Assembly (NCBI GenBank): GCA_934045075.1
Contig: OW203734.1
Location: forward strand, 10,117,516 to 10,181,515
DNA length: 64,000 nt
Direction of reading: 5' to 3'
DNA from: Yponomeuta sedellus
Taxonomy: Eukaryota > Arthropoda > Insecta > Lepidoptera > Yponomeutidae
Shown: positions 50,720 through 61,019 of the stretch, in pieces
How the letters are laid out: each line of letters starts with the position of its first letter
Position numbering within the stretch: the first letter of the stretch is position 1
Made by a program: the position numbers and the translations under genes
Notes under the pieces: generated by a model
Seen by the model: the letters and a program-made list of their open reading frames with translations, nothing else
The model's database searches: none
What the model was told of the DNA's origin: nothing

Positions 50720-51472
50720 TGTAAAAATCGCCGAGGACTAAAAAGGCAAAACTATGTATGACCAACAAAAAGTGTAGTTTAAAACAAATTAAATGACAGA
50801 CCCCGCTCAAATTTTGCGCGCTAAATCAGTACAGTGCTACCAACATGCAGTAAAAAAATTAAAACGACCTCTTCTACGCGGGTCTTTTTATTGACATATT
50901 CCCGATACTTTTTAAACAGAGTAGTATGCGTTTTGAGTTTAGAAGTCGTGAAATGCCAAACCTGCCGCAGACAGGAGAGAGATAGCGTCGGCGCAATGGT
51001 ATGAGAAAACTTCCTGCCTACATACAAGAATGAATCAGAATGTGACAAAGTATTTCTTGGTAGAGTTATTATGGTAAATGTACCTACCTGACTAATTTGT
51101 ACAACAGGTGATTGCAACAAAACAAGTTTAGTACCTACCTACCATAAATTAATATGAAGAGGGGATGCCTCATTTTGGTTCAAAGGGTTCGGCTAGCCTG
51201 GACGGATGACAAAATGAAACTATTTCAAAGCAGCGTAAGATTGTTACTAATTTTTCTTAACAAATAAATACAACGTAACTCAGCCTCGCGCCTGTTTCTC
51301 AGAGGGGTAGGAAGAGACCAGGGACTGCCACTTGCCACGATAGTAAGAAATATAAAGCGTAAAGTCCGACACTTTATTTCTCAGCACTTTTTTGTTAGTC
51401 TGTCACACATTTAGCATAAACTTTTTGTCGTCGCGTAAAAATACCCGTAATTATTATATTACAATTACCAGA
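50720..51472. other. Unassigned spacer
   Basis: This holds the mariner 5' flank and AT-rich sequence. AATTACCAGA at 51463-51472 is the left copy of the target-site duplication of the next element. Confidence 0.5.
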
Positions 51473-51836
51473 AGCGCTCGTGGCCTAGGCGAACCGAGTG
51501 ATTGGAATCAATCACTTGGTTAAGCAACAACAGGCGCGGTCAGGTACAGGATGGGTGAGAGTCCCGTGACTACCGCTAGTGGCATTTTTCCGAGCGCTTC
51601 CGTGCTTCACAAGGCACGTTAAGCCGTTGGTGCCGGCTGTCATATAATGGCAGTCGTTAAGCCATGTCAGAGGCCTTATGGGCGGCTTGATAACTTCTGA
51701 CAGTAAGGCCCGCCACTGTCTTACAATCCTCCACCAACCCGGACTTGGCCCCCATGGTGGAGTATGGCCTAACCTTCCTGCGATGCAGGAAGAGACCCGT
51801 GCCCCAGCAGTGGGGACATACAAGGGTTGATAACGA
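51473..51836 (+). mobile_element. Retroposon family A, full-length copy with 10-bp target-site duplication
   Basis: The 364-bp element begins AGCGCTCGTGGCCTAGGCG and ends CAAGGGTTGATAACG. It is flanked on both sides by AATTACCAGA (51463-51472 and 51837-51846). It closely matches 32685-33057. The 3' hairpin CCCCA-GCAG-TGGGG lies at 51802-51815. Lack of coding capacity, a box A-like start, variable 5' truncation among copies and long target-site duplications fit a SINE moved by a LINE. Confidence 0.88.
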
Positions 51837-51846
51837 AATTACCAGA

Positions 51847-52649
51847 GCTCATTTGTATTATTGTAAAGAAATAGGTACGATGGTGTAACTAGTTATTTAC
51901 TTCGTATTTAAATATGGAACTTTTCAGGAAAGTTACACACTGCTAATGATCAATCATAATTTAACGACGTTTCTAATGTAGTGATACTAACATGGGAAAC
52001 GTCAAACTAAAAAACAACATTATAAATTATTTTATAGAGAAATTTTGTAATGGAGAAATACATTTCCGAAAATATATTTAGAGGTGTGATAGTAACATCA
52101 GCAACAGTCAATACTTGTAAGAAACTATGATATTTATTAAATCTAAAAATATTTTAGTAGAGTTATACCAACTTTGGAAGCAGCCACAGCTTCTAAGAAA
52201 CTACATTATCTTGTTTGCGGTTCTAATGATTCATTAATATGTATTAATATTTTTTAACAAACTATCATGGCTATGTATGTAGGCATTACAAGTTAACAAG
52301 CAAGTGTCAGCCAAATAAGAAAAAAAAAATTTCTTCAATACCCATGAACTTACTTTGTTGATATTGTTAGCTCAATACCGTACCCTCCTTAAGTAACCCA
52401 ACCCTACGCGTAGCCCATCACGCACTTGACCGGTTTTTACTAATTGTTTTTTTGCAAAAAGTGTCTGACCATCTCTCTGCTCATACCTAGGGTCCATGGC
52501 CTGGACATCCCTGGACTAGATAAATATTAATGCTAAATGATATCTAGTCCCAGGTCTGTGATCCTAGGTTACTATAATATATTCAAGTGATTGGTCTGCG
52601 ACTTTTTGCAAAAACAATCTGTAAAAAAAATTTTTTTCTATTGTTCGTG
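51847..52649. other. Unassigned spacer
   Basis: AT-rich; nothing recognised apart from the target-site repeat CATGGAGACCCTT that begins at 52650. Confidence 0.5.
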
Positions 52650-52711
52650 CATGGAGACCCTTTTTTTTTTTTTTTAGTTCATCCCGCAAGGAACCGGCTA
52701 AGGTCTTAGAC

Positions 52712-52936
52712 CATGCTGCCACGTCTTTGGTTTTTGTTCTTCATTATGAGTTTTTGGGAGGTTAGTCTTCAGTATAATATATTTTTCATGCTGCCATGTC
52801 TTTGGTTTCTATTCTTCATTATGAATTTTTGGGAAGTTAAAGTCTTCAGTAATATATTTTTCATGCTGCCACGTCTTTGGTTTCTGTTCTTCATTATGAA
52901 TTTTTGGGAGGTTAAAGTCTTCAGTAATATATTTTC
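52712..52936. repeat. 75-bp tandem repeat x3 inside the LINE 3' UTR
   Basis: Units begin at 52712, 52787 and 52862 with CATGCTGCCACGTCTTTGG and differ by a few substitutions. The period of 75 is divisible by three, so an 81-codon plus-strand frame stays open (MLPRLWFLFFIM repeats). It is antisense to the LINE and not considered a gene. Confidence 0.95.
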
Positions 52937-53216
52937 GTCTTCAGTTTTAATTATATAAAATGTCCAATCCAATTTTAGTAAAATCCGTGTAATTTTACGT
53001 CGTGTCCGTCGAATTAGTTAATCCGTGATTTTAAGTCAATTAAGGCAACACATACTCTTTTCTTTTTTGGTCGAAATCGAAACGTCAAAACAAACAAACC
53101 AAAAATATTACATAACCTTACAAATTCTAAATATTATGTACAAGTCCATTTAGAAAATATTTTACACGGCTAAAAGTCGTATTCGAGTATTAAACAAAAT
53201 CAATATACAAGAAAAA

Positions 53217-54256
53217 CTAAATCTGTCCTACAGTGTTAATTATGAATCTGAACAAAGACAAAAATGTGGAAGTATTTACAAGAAGAGCCTGAATGGAGCG
53301 CGGCACTGACTCTGGACTGCTATAGATTTCAATCAGCTCATCCATTAGCACAAGGCGCTGGATGCCAAAGGATGGGCATTCGAAGAATAGATGATGTAAG
53401 GATTGCTCAGTTTGGGAGCTGCAATGGTCACAGAACGGACTCTGAACCATTTTTAACCGGAACAGATGATAGTTTAGATTACAATGACCAAAACGAAGCC
53501 TTGAAATAGTAGTGTAATATTTCCTATGAATGTAAGTATTGTTTTTACAAAACCAGGGCATGCTACCAATGGGAACATTGAATGTAGCATACCATAAGCC
53601 TTTATTTTCAGCTTGAACTGTGTAGTTCCAGTGTCTTTTCCAGATATCTATAGATCTTTTCTTTAGAAGAGAGATTACATCTGTCCAGGGAACAGAAACA
53701 TTAAGATTATAGCTGGAGTCTGGAATAGTATCTGCATTATTTGTAATTGCTCTAGCCAAAAAATCAGCCCTTTCATTTCCTGCTACACCAACATGTGAAG
53801 GAACCCACACAAATGAAACATCTATGTTATGAATAAGAAACAAATCTAACCACTCCTGCTTGATTAAAGAAATTAAATAATTTGTATTAGCTTTGAATCT
53901 ATTATTTTTGAGATTTTCCAGAACACTCATACTATCACTGACAATTACATATTTATAACATCCATCACTTTTATTATTGATATTTTTTAGGGCTGCTAGT
54001 ATAGCCACGGCTTCTGCTGTGAATATACTAATGTTTGAATTTATTTTATGACCAGTGCCTAAATTAAAAAAGCCATCAAAGAAAGCAAACGAGACAGCAT
54101 TATCAGTTTTGGACCCATCAGTATAGAGGAATCTACAATCATCAGTGAACTCTGAAAGTTTGTTGTACACATCTTGTTTGGTGCATAGATTGTGATCAAT
54201 TATTATATTTATTGCAGGAAATTTACTAAGAAAATTTCCCTGATAACAAGGAAGCA
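53217..54256 (-). CDS. LINE ORF2 C-terminus: RNase H domain and zinc knuckle
   Basis: The 346-codon open frame lacks the endonuclease and reverse transcriptase. RNase H1-type motifs are in order: YTDGSK (residues 45-50, first Asp), TAEAVA (about 80-85, Glu), VSDSMS (106-111, Asp) and SHVGVAGNERAD (154-165, His and last Asp). Near the C-terminus CDHC followed by H and C (spacing C-x2-C-x9-H-x6-C) forms the zinc-finger typical of I/Jockey-group ORF2 proteins. An RNase H domain points to an I-type clade (I, Nimb, LOA or R1 relatives) rather than Jockey proper. The first codon is at the truncation point and is not a natural start. No stop or frameshift interrupts it, but alone it cannot retrotranspose. 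Confidence 0.93.
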
Positions 54257-54269
54257 CATGGAGACCCTT

Positions 54270-56102
54270 AAATTAAAGGGTTACCTAGAGCTAACTAAAA
54301 AAATCATATTTTCTTCATAAAATGTTTTTGCAAAAGTTAACATCATAAATCTTTATTATAGTGATAGCTACTTTTAGCAGTGCCTACAGCTTAAATCCCA
54401 GGGTCAATACCCTAGTACTTTCATTAATTTGCACTAAATTGGCAATTTTTGGCACAAATCCTATGGTGTGTTTCAAGTACATATAAGTGAAAAATGTTAT
54501 GTTTATGAATCAACAGAGGTTTGTCGGCTTGTTGGAAAGGTCACTTCCTTCCCTCAAAGGCCGATTCCGATTATCTTGGTACACATGCAAGTAAACATTT
54601 ATATTTCTTTTAGTAGAGTGTAATATCGTCGCCAGGATGAACAATAAACGTCGCGAAATACGCGCTATTCTACGCAAAATACAAAGTATTTTCCATTAAA
54701 ATAGAAGAATAAATTTTATTTGAAATAAATAAACCAAAACGAATATGGGCACGTAAATGGATCAGCCGCAAACAACATGCACGCGTCACAGTCAGTAGTG
54801 CACTCTCCTAAAGTTCTCACTAACTTTTCAGTTTACACACAGATAAAAAACGAGGCTAGTGACGCACTGGTGTCAGTGGAAACAAAAATAGAAATCAATT
54901 CTATTTTGAATCTAATTGAAAGGTAACTAGAACCATACTAAACTGTACTAAAGCGAGTAGTGTTTACACATTTCTACTAAAGCACTCCCCTAAAGCCTTC
55001 TCCTAAAGACTAAGATAATCTAAATCGGCCTTACGATGCATGTGTGAACTTATGTACTGTATTTTTTATTTTATTAGCTTTTTCCTAGAATGCAACTAAT
55101 TTTTGGAATATAAGTTAAGAAGCTGGTAATAGTTTGGCATATCAATAGAATTAGGCAATGAATGAATGACCTAAGACGAGCAAATAATTTGATCCAACTT
55201 ATTGCTTTGTTTTTTAGAGTATGAATTGTTTAATTCCTGGAAATAGTTAGCTGAATTTTGTTGATAATACATGTATGTTTTTTTCTTAGGTGGTGCTAAT
55301 TCGCTTTGAATAGAGAATAGTTCTAGTCTCTTTTTCTTCTTGGCCGTATCCTCATGGCTAAGGGACATGACTATAGGGCAGCTTCCGCCACCAGCTCTCT
55401 CTGTTCGTTCGATTATACACCAGATGTATGGCTGCTTGTAGAGTCCCTCCCGAAGCTTTAAGTTTTAGTCTCAGAGTTTGTTTTAAAATAATGAATTAAA
55501 AAGTAATATTACACCACATTAGATAGGTAAGCATGTGTCTATCATTACGTATAGTTTTAAATAGGTAAGCCGAGCCTAGCCTAGATCCTTCCCCCAATAA
55601 AATCCAATAAGTAGTATGTAGGTAAAATAGCAATACATATCATATTTACACTAAAAAGCGTGGCCGCAGGACTCAATGAAGGGATATGAACCGCAAAAGG
55701 CTATTTTAACGCATATTTGTGTCAAGCAGTATACCGATACCTACCAAAACAAACATTCATGATGACATGGAGCTGTCCACGACGCAAGTTCCAAATATTT
55801 TTTTAATTAAAATAAAATGTGCCTCACAGTTTAAGTTGATAAACAGATGTTGTAGTTAGTATACTGTCATTCGCGAAAATTATTGTAAAGTGGTTGTTAC
55901 TCTATTTACTAAATATTTTAAATGTTTCTTACCAACTCTTGATCGGGTGACAGCACCACCGCCATCTTTTTCTAACACTGACTAGGCCTGAACCATGGCG
56001 ATATACTGACTGAACTATCGAACAGGTATCTTTCACAAAAAATTATCGACATATTGTAATTTCGATTATGTCATATATCGATATTTTTTTGTAGGTGTAC
56101 CT
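54270..56102. other. Unassigned intergenic sequence
   Basis: No exon or complete mobile element was recognised. A 65-codon minus-strand frame at 55171-55368 has low complexity (KKKKRLELF). Confidence 0.45.
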
Positions 56103-56116
56103 ATATTTAAATGTGG

Positions 56117-56241
56117 CCCCCGTGGTGGAGTATGGCCTAACCTTTCTGCGATGCAAGAAGAGACCCGTGCCCCAGCAGTGGGTGTCCCCAGCAGTGGGTA
56201 GAGGTCTCTTACCTCTCTTGCAAGGGTTGATATCGAGATCG
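56117..56241 (+). mobile_element. Retroposon family A, 5'-truncated copy with 14-bp target-site duplication
   Basis: Only the last 125 bp of the family remain (from CCCCCGTGGTGGAGTATGG to GGGTTGATATCGAGATCG). They are flanked by ATATTTAAATGTGG at 56103-56116 and 56242-56255. The 3' hairpin region is duplicated in tandem within the copy (CCCAGCAGTGGG at 56171-56182 and CCCCAGCAGTGGG at 56186-56198). Confidence 0.9.
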
Positions 56242-56605
56242 ATATTTAAATGTGGTGCGCAATTGAGGTACTATTACTTTCTTTAGAATTACGTAAGATT
56301 AGATAGATTAAAAATAATCTTTATGGACACAAAACACAGACAAAACAAAATTACATCATGTTACAATATAGTTAAGCGTCAGTAGGTTATTAGTTACAAT
56401 ATAGTTAGTTAGAAATCATGTTTTTGTGCTTAAAAACACATACATGTAAAGCATAATGTTTAATTGTAGATTTTTTTTGTATATATACAGTATTTTATGA
56501 TCTATTCAATACGTAAAAGTAGCAAATGATCAATTTTATAACTTTTCAAGCGATCTTGGTCACGTACATTTACAATTAACCGATTATACTGATAAAACTC
56601 TTTAA

Positions 56606-56735
56606 CATAATTATATATACAATCATAGGGGACATCATCCCCTATGATTGTATATATAATTATGTCAGACATCCACTGTGATAGCTTTTCTAGTTTTAAG
56701 CATAAAGTGCGTAAATTCACTTTATGCTTAAAACT
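56606..56735. repeat. Two consecutive perfect hairpins (27-bp and 18-bp stems)
   Basis: Hairpin 1 has arms 56606-56632 and 56638-56664, 27 bp perfect with a 5-nt loop. Hairpin 2 has arms 56692-56709 and 56718-56735, 18 bp perfect with an 8-nt loop. They are separated by 27 bp. There are no transposon-like features. Confidence 0.93.
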
Positions 56736-57342
56736 CTATACTATGTCTGTCGGTTCCTCAAGCATTTAACATTTTAAACATCTCTTGTTTCTAATTATTT
56801 TTTAAAAGCTCATAGAAGTTAAATACTAACCAGATACCAGTCCATCTAGAAATACTCGACAGAAAGTAGCGCTGGATAGGACACACTATATGCGACAAGA
56901 GATTTTTTTTAAATAACCTGTGTGCCAACCTTTTATATAACACTACAAAAATATATTTGTCTAACGAATTTCTATTATAAATAAAACACATTTAACACTA
57001 TTATTATTACTCTTGTTTTGTTCTTGCAATATTCATTGGTACCTCATGAGATTGACCTTTACAGCTCGGCTTTGTAAAATTTTGCTTTTTGCAGAATTTT
57101 TTTTTAAATCTCTTATTTTGATCAAGAAAATTTAATTTCCCTGGGATACCTACTCCTAAATAAAGCGGTTGAGCAGATAGATTTTCGGCATCCCTCTTTT
57201 ATTTTAGAGGATTAAACAAATACTCTTTGGTATTATCGATAAAAAATATCCCTACACATCCCTAACACTGTTTAAAGCTCAGAATAGTTCTTATTCTGAG
57301 CTAAACCAGTACAGAGCTAAACAAACATACAACAGTTGCGTT
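56736..57342. other. Unassigned spacer
   Basis: AT-rich. An 11-bp perfect hairpin (AGCTCAGAATA) is at 57276-57302. Confidence 0.5.
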
Positions 57343-57784
57343 CCAATGAGGGATTTTTCTGACAGCTAAGAAAAGTAGTTCCTAATTTGTCAGTAGATGG
57401 CGTTTTCAAGTAAGGTTTTTTGTTTTTTAATGGGATATGCCACTTTCCAGTTTCTGTGGTCCCAATCCACAGATCACGTGGAATTTCCTCCCTCTTTTCT
57501 TTTTGCTCTTGCATTATTATTGTTACCTATTTGATTTTCGTGCTAAAATCATGGTTGATCAGTTGACGTTGATCAGTTGATCACAGATTAGATTCCTTCC
57601 AGTCGATGAAATCCGTAGAGGGAACTCTATCTACGATGAAATAGCAAAACAGCAATAGAGTTTTTACCTGTGGCAAGCAATAAAAAACAAAAAAAGATAA
57701 ACCCTTGCGATTCAGCGCCATCTCATCGTAGCTTTTAGAACTATTTTTTTTTTTTTAATAGCTGTCAGAAAAATCCCTCATTGG
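57343..57784. mobile_element. 442-bp MITE upstream of mRpL23
   Basis: Perfect 26-bp terminal inverted repeats (57343-57368 and 57759-57784, outer edge CCAATGAGGGATTTTTCTG) enclose a non-autonomous element about 365 bp upstream of the mRpL23 start codon. The interior carries a 65-codon frame on the minus strand without recognised relatives. The target-site duplication is not clear. Confidence 0.85.
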
Positions 57785-58149
57785 ATCAAAATGTTGGATT
57801 TAATATTTACTCGACACGCGGATATATATTTGTATGTATATTATATTTCAATATATATAGATATTATATAATTATATTGTAGAGGTCATGGAGATGATAC
57901 CTAGTACGCGACGAAGTGAAATGAAAATGTACATCAGCCAACATGTCCTCTATACTCTGTGATGTATCACAGAGTATAAAGAACAGAGGTCTGCACAGGT
58001 CTGTCTGACAGCTAGGTACGTTTGTTCTATGAGATACAGAAGAAATAATAACCTCAAAATTAAATTCTATTATTTGTTACTTTTTTACACAGTCAGTTCC
58101 TTCTGAATGAAATCACAATACTTGCAATTGCTGCTGTAAAGAACTAATA
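57785..58149 (+). promoter_or_regulatory. mRpL23 5' flank and probable 5' UTR
   Basis: This is the only space between the MITE and the start codon, so it should hold the core promoter and leader. No TATA box at a plausible place was singled out. A perfect 12-bp hairpin (TATACTCTGTGA, 57951-57978) lies within it. The transcription start is not determined. Confidence 0.4.
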
Positions 58150-58163
58150 ATGTCAACTCGGTG
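58150..58163 (+). CDS. mRpL23: mRpL23 exon 1 (start codon)
   Basis: ATG TCA ACT CGG TG is followed by the donor GTAAGT. The split codon (TG + G) continues into exon 2 after a 79-bp intron to give MSTRWYPLYQKGNPQLRVF. The human MRPL23 N-terminus VVYPLYRLGGPQLRVF confirms the junction and the start. The exon is too short to be seen without the splice model. Confidence 0.9.
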
Positions 58164-58242
58164 GTAAGTTACAGCGTTTCATGTCCTAGAAATACTTGAT
58201 GATTTGCTGCTCCTGCCTTTTATAAATACATAAATTTTCCAG

Positions 58243-58522
58243 GTACCCTTTATACCAAAAGGGAAACCCACAGTTGAGGGTGTTTTTACCGAACTTCTGG
58301 ATGAAGATTGTGCGACCAGAAACTAAGCAGCGCCCAAATGTTGTACTTTTCCAATGTTCGATGGAAATGACAAAATTTGACGTAAAAAACTACTTGGAGA
58401 AGATCTACAATGTACCGGTGACTGATGTCAGGACGAGAATTGCTTTAGGCAAGTTCCGAAAGGAACCTAACAAAGGATACGTTGTAAAAGACGATGATAT
58501 TAAATATGCATATGTAACAATG
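58243..58522 (+). CDS. mRpL23: Mitochondrial ribosomal protein L23, exon 2
   Basis: The product is a structural protein of the mitochondrial large ribosomal subunit (uL23 family), located near the polypeptide exit tunnel. It is nuclear-encoded and imported. This 280-nt exon has acceptor ATTTTCCAG and donor GTAAGT. It encodes YPLYQKGNPQLRVFLPNFW, then CSMEMTKFDVKNYLEKIYNV, PVTDVRTRI and DDIKYAYVTM. Human MRPL23 has [37 protein letters not shown] and YKVAYVQL in the same order. The open frame runs past the donor into the intron (VSQFCLPIYLLG), which is read-through and not protein. The complete protein from three exons is 149 residues; the human one is 153. Confidence 0.97.
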
Positions 58523-59968
58523 GTAAGTCAGTTTTGTTTACCTATCTACCTGCTAGGTAGACTTGGGTGGCTTGGGAGCGTTACATAATAAGCCTCACAT
58601 ATTAGTCAACTTCAGTTGTGTGTCAAATATACCAACCCAATTTTACATCTTGCTCATAACCACTTAAACGTCCAGGTCGCGCGGCCACGGAAGCCTTAAC
58701 CGTCCGCGCTCGCGAATTACATTTTTTGCGATTTTTTTGCACATTTTTGCACATAACCATTGTTAGAAAAACTGTAATAACTATAGAACTGCTGCAGCTA
58801 CCACAAAATAAAGTATACTTCCGAATAGCTTATGAAATGCACTAACAGATAAAGTAAAAATTACGGCTCCAAGTAACATTTTATAATTAAATTCAATAGA
58901 ATAAATGAAATCAATTGTGGAAACATGGCGTGACGCGGCGGTAATTGAAAATGTCAATCTGTCGTTGTATGTAACACAATTCAGTTTTTTTTGTATTTTA
59001 TCATAAAGTGCAAATCCTTACGATTATTTTGATATATAATACATTGAAAAATAATGAAAACTTACATTTTAAAAGCAGATTGAAGTCACCTCACGTAATA
59101 GATACGAACTGATTTTGTTTTGACACCGAAGCTTTTTTTTTATTCGGAGACTTGGCTATGACATCAAGCATCAAGTGAACGAATAATTTACCAGAGATTA
59201 TTGTAACAGCCGATTCGAGAAGTTATTTGAAAGTTTTCATTCAAAAAAATCGATTTTACTGACGCCAGTCCGCGAAGTAACTATAGTTACGTAGACGTAC
59301 AACGCTACTTTTTTTTGAGTAGCTCTAGTTACGTAGACGTTTAAGTGGATAAGAATCTGCAATGTGTGATAGAAACATCTCTTATTTTGATTGAGGGACT
59401 TTGAGAGTAAATAAAAGCTAAATGCAAAAGTAACTACGGATGGATGAAACTACTACAAATACTACATCAGTAGCTATATGGAATAGCTACTGATGTAGCT
59501 ATTCCATACTATGTTACTTCATGTGGCATTCTAAAGTAGAACCTATTTCACTGTGTTATACAGTGGAGAACCTGGGAGTACACTTCTGCAAAGTAAGAAA
59601 TAAGACCTAGCAAAATTTACCGAATGTATGTCAAGTCAAGATGTGGTGAAATCTTAAACATAGTACATACTAGCTGGTGCCTGTTACTTTGTCTGCTGCA
59701 TACTATGTTGCTGATGCTCTCCTATGGTAACGAGACAAGGACATTATGAAGAACAACTTTTGTTATGATAGCAACTTAAGTGTTTTAAAGATTTTTTCGC
59801 TTTTTATTGAGATATGGATATCTCAATATATAAATATGCCGTATATTATGTTAATATACTTTTGAGGTAAATGCCTTTGATTCTCCCAGGCATGGACAGC
59901 CGGCCCAACGGCTTAGCATGTTCCGCAAAGCACAGAAGATATAATACAAATATATTATTTTTTTCCAG
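58523..59968 (+). other. mRpL23 intron 2
   Basis: This 1,446-bp intron contains a perfect 16-bp hairpin (arms 59462-59477 and 59483-59498, CTACATCAGTAGCTAT, 5-nt loop) and otherwise nothing recognised. Confidence 0.85.
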
Positions 59969-60124
59969 CCTAAAGAGAAGTCCTTTGAGTTCCCTGATAT
60001 TTTTGCTGGGGCAAAGGATGAAAATGAAGATTTAAAGTCACTGGATGAGGCAAAGAAAAACTTCAAGACTTTCATCAACCGTAATAAAGATAGATCAGAT
60101 GTGCCCAGTTGGTTCTCTATTTAG
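59969..60124 (+). CDS. mRpL23: mRpL23 exon 3 (C-terminus and stop)
   Basis: The acceptor is TTTTTTCCAG. The exon is 156 nt, phase 0, and encodes PKEKSFEFPDIFAGAKDENE, continues with a charged helix (DLKSLDEAKKNFKTFINRN) and ends DVPSWFSI with TAG at 60122-60124. The human protein has TFTFPDLFPEKDE here and ends GVPSWFGL, so the C-terminal PSWF motif is conserved. A polyadenylation hexamer AATAAA follows at 60152-60157. Confidence 0.96.
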   Translation, partial: PKEKSFEFPDIFAGAKDENEDLKSLDEAKKNFKTFINRNKDRSDVPSWFSI

Positions 60125-60151
60125 TTATAATGATTAGCATTTTTAGTTGTA

Positions 60152-60188
60152 AATAAATAGTACATATTATTAGTTTCAAACTTTTATT
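60152..60188. terminator. Facing polyadenylation signals of two convergent genes
   Basis: AATAAA on the plus strand (60152-60157) is 28 bp after the mRpL23 stop. On the minus strand the nearest AATAAA (plus-strand TTTATT, 60183-60188) would serve the convergent cysteine-rich gene, giving it a roughly 500-nt 3' UTR. If both are used, the two 3' ends lie within tens of bases of each other or overlap. Confidence 0.55.
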
Positions 60189-60681
60189 GTCTTGACAGTC
60201 TTGACCTCAGAAACTGACACAAAACTGTCTTGAAGTACTTTTAAATCTTATAAATTACATACCTTCCCTCAAACATTCATGTCATCTATAACTAAATGGG
60301 TGATCATGATTGCAGCAGAGACAATGGAATGAATATGAAGCAATGTAACAGTTTTGATCACAGAACTATACATTGTTTCTTAAAAATTATCTCTACTGAA
60401 TCAAAACAAAATAAAGTTCTAAAATATGGCATTTCAGAAATTTACAAGAGATTTAACACATTACTTATGTAATTAGACAAATAAAAATCTTTGTATCTCC
60501 TTACAAATAAGATATATTCTATCCTACAAAATCAACATTTTGAGGCTTAGAATTTCTCCATTTGTTAGGCTCAATAATAACCTGCATTTGAACAAGATAA
60601 TAGTAATCAGGTATCAATAAACTACTTAGATTAAAAAGTAACAAAATTGTAATGAGTCATCATCATAGATATCAGTAGAAA

Positions 60682-60756
60682 TTACATAGGATGTTCATCC
60701 AGGAATGCAGATGCACAGCATCGTGGGCATTGAGAATAGTCGAATAAAAATGTTAC
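60682..60756 (-). CDS. Cysteine-rich zinc-binding-type protein, exon 2 (C-terminus)
   Basis: The acceptor CTTTAATTCCAG ends at 60757. In phase 0 from exon 1 it encodes VTFLFDYSQCPRCCASAFLD followed by EHPM and TAA at 60682-60684. The CxxCC cluster (residues 80, 83, 84 of the joined protein) adds the metal ligands missing from exon 1, which strongly supports the junction. The intron is 263 bp. Confidence 0.85.
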   Translation of the reverse strand, partial: VTFLFDYSQCPRCCASAFLDEHPM

Positions 60757-61019
60757 CTGGAATTAAAGAATGAGTTGTGAGTTCTACTCAATAGTAGTAA
60801 GAATGTGATCTGTGCTAGTAGTGTTAATTGACTAACCCTGTTGATTTTTATAAAGAATTATTTTCATCATACTCTTACGCTTGTAATCCATCAAGGTAGA
60901 CAGTAGGTACACAGCACATCAAGCGACATTTCCATGCGGGCTCTTTCTCGGTAACGTCACAGGCAATTTAGCAATTAACCAGTTTCAGAGGGTAGGATCG
61001 AAAAAGTAAAATAACTCAC

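Larger units (their letters stand above)
52663..54256 (-). mobile_element. 5'-truncated LINE with poly(A) tail and 13-bp target-site duplication
   Basis: CATGGAGACCCTT occurs at 52650-52662 and again at 54257-54269, exactly bounding the insertion. On the minus strand the element ends in a run of about 13 A residues (plus-strand T-run from 52663) next to the left duplication, as expected for target-primed reverse transcription. It comprises the C-terminal 346 codons of an RNase H-bearing ORF2 and a 554-bp 3' UTR containing a 3-copy 75-bp repeat. An intact frame and perfect duplication imply a young insertion. Confidence 0.93.

Noticed and set aside
52713..52958. 81-codon frame of MLPRLWFLFFIM repeats
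   Set aside because: It is the antisense reading of the 75-bp repeat in a LINE 3' UTR.
58523..58588. C-terminal tail VSQFCLPIYLLGRLGW of the mRpL23 frame
   Set aside because: It lies after a consensus donor. The conserved C-terminus is in the exon at 59969-60124.
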